Shown here one piece after another: positions 61,292 through 64,000 of a stretch of DNA of 64,000 nt; position 1 is the stretch's first letter, and the number at the start of each line of letters is the position of its first letter. The translations under genes were made by a program, and so were the position numbers. The stretch is from Streptomyces prunicolor NBRC 13075 (lineage in GTDB: Bacteria > Actinomycetota > Actinomycetes > Streptomycetales > Streptomycetaceae), in NCBI RefSeq assembly GCF_000367365.1, contig NZ_BARF01000081.1, forward strand, positions 124,001-188,000. Reading direction: 5' to 3'. The notes under the pieces were generated by a model. It was not told where the DNA came from. It saw only the letters and a list, made by a program, of their open reading frames with translations, and did not search any database.

Positions 61292-63256
61292 GTGAGCACC
61301 ATCGACATCCCCGACGAGCCCGACGACATCGACGGCATCGCGCTCATCGACATCCGCTCCGGCGACCGCTCGGCGCCGTTCGTGCACCGCGTCGAGCCGG
61401 TCAGCAAGACCACCAAGGCGATCAAGTTCCTTGAGAGCCATCCCGACGTCCAGATCTCCTCCGCCGCCGTCCGGCGGATCGTGTTCGGCGCGGTCGAGCC
61501 CGGACTGCTCGAAGGTGCCCGCCTGGAGCGCCACCGGGTGGAGACCGGCTGGCTGAGTGTCATCTCCTACCGCGCGTACACGCTGCTGTTGTCCCCCGCG
61601 ATCGAGAACGACCGGCTCCTGGACGAGGCCCACTACGCGGCCGACCCGGACACCGGCAACAACCAGCGGGTCCTGTCCATGCCCACCGGGCACGACACCG
61701 AGGCCACCCTCGTCTACGCCGACGCCATGGACGACCTTCTCGCGGCCACCGACCGGGCGTCCATGCGCGTGCGGGAGGTCAACGCGCAGGAGGTCGGCCG
61801 GCGCATCGTGGAGCGGCCCCTGACGGCCGTCCCCGCCACCTTCCTCAATCCGGGACGCCACCCCGACGACGACCTCAACCTCGTTGACGGCAACAGCCGT
61901 TGGGCGTCCTGCACGGCCGGTATCAAGGTCCCGTCCAGCTCGATCCGCCCCACCAACGCCAAGGCCCCCGACAGTCTGCTTCCGTCCCACCTCATGCGGC
62001 TTCCCCTGGCCGAGCGGCGGGATCTTGTCCGGGAGATCGTGAAGAACGCCCACCGCGACATCGACGGCGCCGCTGGCACGAGCAGGGCGGCCCGTGCCAA
62101 GCGCGACCAGGCCGCCAGGCTCCTCAACGCGATGACTGTCCCGGTGCAGGTCATCGTCGGCTACACCGACGACAACCCGTCCATGGGCATGCGGCGCTTC
62201 CCTGTCGCGGTCCGCTCGCTGCTGATGCGGATGAACATCGGGGTGAAGGAGTTCAAGGGGCCCTCGAAGAACGGTGTCACCGCCGAGGAGATCGTCACCG
62301 CCCTGTTCGACTCCGGCGAGCTCGGCGACGACGCCCAGGCCGTGCGGGACGTCCTCCTGGGCCGCGCCGACGTCACCGACGCCATGAAGGCCCTCGGACT
62401 CAACCCAGCCTTCCGCGACCTGCGGTTCACGTACGTCGTTCAGCAGCTCACCCGCAAGGAGTCCCGGCTGAACGCGGTCATGGCCGCGAAGCTCGACAAG
62501 CGCAGCCTCCAGGTCACCCACCGCAGCGGCCCGATCGTCGAACTCGGCCTGCGCTCCTACTCCAGCCTCCCCAGGGAGAAGCTGGCGCCCGTGCGCACCG
62601 CGCTGGACACCGGCTGCCTGTGGCAGGCCCTCGCCGACCACGAATGGACCGTCGAGAACATCGACAGCGACCAGGCCGTGGACGACCTCCTGGAGCGCGC
62701 CGACAACGGCGACGTCCCCGCCCGGCTGCTCCTCGGCGTGCTCGCCATGGTCACCCTCGTCACCAGCGGCTACCTCCTCGCGCCCGGCGGCTCCGCCGAG
62801 CAGATCGTCGGGGGCATCAAGGTCATGCGCGCCGGCGTCGGCACGGTCGTCAAGACCGTCCTCGACACGAAGGAGGGCCGGCAGGTGCTCGCCGACGCGA
62901 TCAAGCGGATCCGGGCCGGCCTGCGCCCGCGGTGGTGGGCCGACGGCCGTCTCGTCGAGCGCGAGAAGTGGAAGGGCAGCGACTTCAACGCCCACCTGCG
63001 CCTCGCCGCCAACCACGGGTTCGTCCCCGAGGGCTACCAGAACGACCCCACCGCCACCGAACTCGAGGACAAGGCCCTCACGGCCTTCCAGACCTCCCTC
63101 ACCGCGGCCGGCGCCGACCTCGACGACCTGATCGCCCTGCGCAAGATGAACGGCACCACCACCGAACTCTCCTGGACCGTCGTGGAGCCGTCCTTCAAGC
63201 AGCTCAGCTTCATGGGCAGCGACCTCGCCCGCATCGCCGAGAGCGAGCCGCGCTGA
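61292..63256 (+). CDS. Large orphan protein with DGNSR (ParB/DGQHR-like) motif
   Basis: 654 residues, GTG start. LNLVDGNSRWASC near 195-207 resembles the DGxxR motif of ParB-like and DndB/DGQHR proteins. Elsewhere it has ISSAAVRRIVFGAVEPGLLE, a long helical middle and one hydrophobic stretch (LLLGVLAMVTLVTSGYLLAP) that could be a membrane or buried helix. The stop overlaps the start of the GIY-YIG-like gene by 1 bp, so the two proteins are coupled. Possible nucleic-acid recognition partner of that protein. Confidence 0.65.
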   Translation: MSTIDIPDEPDDIDGIALIDIRSGDRSAPFVHRVEPVSKTTKAIKFLESHPDVQISSAAVRRIVFGAVEPGLLEGARLERHRVETGWLSVISYRAYTLLLSPAIENDRLLDEAHYAADPDTGNNQRVLSMPTGHDTEATLVYADAMDDLLAATDRASMRVREVNAQEVGRRIVERPLTAVPATFLNPGRHPDDDLNLVDGNSRWASCTAGIKVPSSSIRPTNAKAPDSLLPSHLMRLPLAERRDLVREIVKNAHRDIDGAAGTSRAARAKRDQAARLLNAMTVPVQVIVGYTDDNPSMGMRRFPVAVRSLLMRMNIGVKEFKGPSKNGVTAEEIVTALFDSGELGDDAQAVRDVLLGRADVTDAMKALGLNPAFRDLRFTYVVQQLTRKESRLNAVMAAKLDKRSLQVTHRSGPIVELGLRSYSSLPREKLAPVRTALDTGCLWQALADHEWTVENIDSDQAVDDLLERADNGDVPARLLLGVLAMVTLVTSGYLLAPGGSAEQIVGGIKVMRAGVGTVVKTVLDTKEGRQVLADAIKRIRAGLRPRWWADGRLVEREKWKGSDFNAHLRLAANHGFVPEGYQNDPTATELEDKALTAFQTSLTAAGADLDDLIALRKMNGTTTELSWTVVEPSFKQLSFMGSDLARIAESEPR

Positions 63257-63669
63257 TGACCGACACCGCCTGGGCCGGCCTCGTCACCGTCACCGACGAC
63301 CGGTACGCCATGCTCGCCCGCCTCGCCGGCCAGTGGCTCCTCGAACCGCAGCCCGAGCCGATCCCCATCGGCGAGGACTCCGGCCACGAGGACAAGGCCA
63401 TCTACATCGCGGTCAACCGCAACGGCAACGCCTGCTACTGCGGAAAGACCGCCCCCACCCGGGCCCTGAACCGGGGGGCCGTCGCGACCCGGCTCGGCCA
63501 GCACACCAACCGGAGCGCGTCGAAGCGGGACGAGTGGGTCGAGTACTGGGTGATCCCGCTGCGGGAGGCCACCCCCGGCCACGTCGTCTCCGCCCTGGAA
63601 AGGACCGTGGCCGCCCGCCTCGGCATTCCGCTCGTGCACCGGACGCGCATGCCGCGCCGGCGCACCTGA
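63256..63669 (+). CDS. GIY-YIG-like nuclease domain protein, 137 aa
   Basis: KAIYIAVNRNGNACYCGKTA near residues 47-66 matches the GIY...YIG core (IYI and CYCGKT), followed by ATRLGQH with the catalytic-type Arg near 78 and LERTV with a metal-binding Glu near 115. Small stand-alone size. Translationally coupled to the 654-aa gene (TGATG) and followed by a strong terminator, so the two form a closed two-gene unit. Confidence 0.6.
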   Translation: MTDTAWAGLVTVTDDRYAMLARLAGQWLLEPQPEPIPIGEDSGHEDKAIYIAVNRNGNACYCGKTAPTRALNRGAVATRLGQHTNRSASKRDEWVEYWVIPLREATPGHVVSALERTVAARLGIPLVHRTRMPRRRT

Positions 63670-63712
63670 CCCCTGGCCGGCCGAAACCACGGCCGGCGCA
63701 GGAAACGCACAT

Positions 63713-63747
63713 GGACCCCCGGCACCGGAGGACGGTGCCGGGGGTCC
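63713..63747 (+). terminator. Terminator of the 61292-63669 operon
   Basis: Perfect 14-bp stem GGACCCCCGGCACC with a 7-nt loop, about 45 bp after the last stop codon. A second, smaller hairpin (GGCCGG...CCGGCC) lies just upstream. Confidence 0.8.
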
Positions 63748-63857
63748 ACCTCGCTCCGGGGCCAGCGGCCGGCCCCGCTGGTCGACGTGCTGCTCTGCAC
63801 CCGCCCCGCCCGCCGCTGCGCCCCGTCGTCATCAGGTAACTTCCCTGCCGCACAGGG

Positions 63858-64000
63858 CTGTTTACCTGCTGCTCTGGTCGGGATCTCGCATATGTGTGAC
63901 CGGTTGGAGCGGGTGGAGGCCTTCGGGTGGACGCGGTTGGCGACCGTGCGGTCGTGTGGCCGGGTCCTTGCCTTCCGTACGCCGTTGACGGGTCCGGCCG
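63858..64000 (+). repeat. ~110-bp dispersed repeat, copy 3 (runs to window edge)
   Basis: CTGCTGCTCTGGTCGGGATC, then ATATGTGTGACCGGTTGG, GCGGGTGGAGGCCTTCGGG and GCCGTTGACGGGTCCGG; closest to copy 1 at 55934. The element lies just after an operon terminator, as copy 1 lies just after the DnaB-like gene. Confidence 0.7.

Noticed and set aside
61244..63016. 590-codon minus-strand frame
   Set aside because: Antisense shadow of the DGNSR protein gene; repetitive Val/Gly/Asp composition.

Overview
The window is high-GC actinobacterial DNA, almost certainly Streptomyces. The evidence is a complete conservon operon (cvnABCDE), an XRE/DUF397/DUF574-methyltransferase cassette, RsbW-like ATPases, and GTG or TTG starts behind GGAG-type ribosome binding sites. 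From about 12 kb onward the content is accessory and plasmid-like. It is rich in small orphan genes, nucleases, repeats and gene remnants, and it has its own regulatory system. It could be an integrated element, a chromosome arm or a large plasmid; the sequence alone does not decide. Calls rest on reading motifs by eye, with no database search.

Layout. 1-5.0 kb: conservon on the minus strand, followed by a second P450 cut by the window edge. 5.3-11.4 kb: unknown protein, XRE regulator, flavoprotein, anti-sigma-like ATPase, then XRE/DUF397/methyltransferase genes. 12.2-13.7 kb: GNAT acetyltransferase and alpha/beta hydrolase. 13.6-17.4 kb: four-gene minus-strand operon of orphan proteins, two of which share a duplicated domain. 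17.5-19.5 kb: lipoprotein, small gene, short repeats and a secreted protein. 19.8-23 kb: zinc-ribbon membrane protein and a superfamily II helicase with a nuclease-like C-terminus. 23-30.5 kb: many small genes, a DUF932 protein and a C2H2 zinc-finger protein. 30.5-34.6 kb: two divergent genes, each preceded by the same 214-bp sequence in inverted orientation; one encodes a ParA-like protein. 35-46 kb: orphan genes including two PD-(D/E)XK nuclease-like proteins, a possible defence cluster. 46-50 kb: XRE regulator and small proteins. 50.6-51.4 kb: an array of tRNA-like sequences. 51.4-55.9 kb: small genes, a 2H phosphoesterase, an RHH/Fic-like pair and a frameshifted DnaB-like gene. 55.9-61.2 kb: repeat-rich DNA with two DNA- or zinc-binding genes. 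61.3-63.7 kb: a DGNSR-motif protein coupled to a GIY-YIG-like protein, closed by a strong terminator.

The main unifying signal is a promoter module found eight times (17.4, 18.7, 24.9, 26.8, 27.0, 28.7, 35.5 and 50.6 kb). Each copy is a sigma-70/HrdB-type promoter (TTGCAT, 17-bp spacer, TATAGT) bracketed by two TCTTAAGA palindromes whose centres are 37 bp apart. Seven copies drive orphan protein genes and the eighth drives the tRNA-like array, so a protein regulon and a tRNA-like locus appear to share one unidentified regulator. I regard this as the most likely undescribed system in the window.
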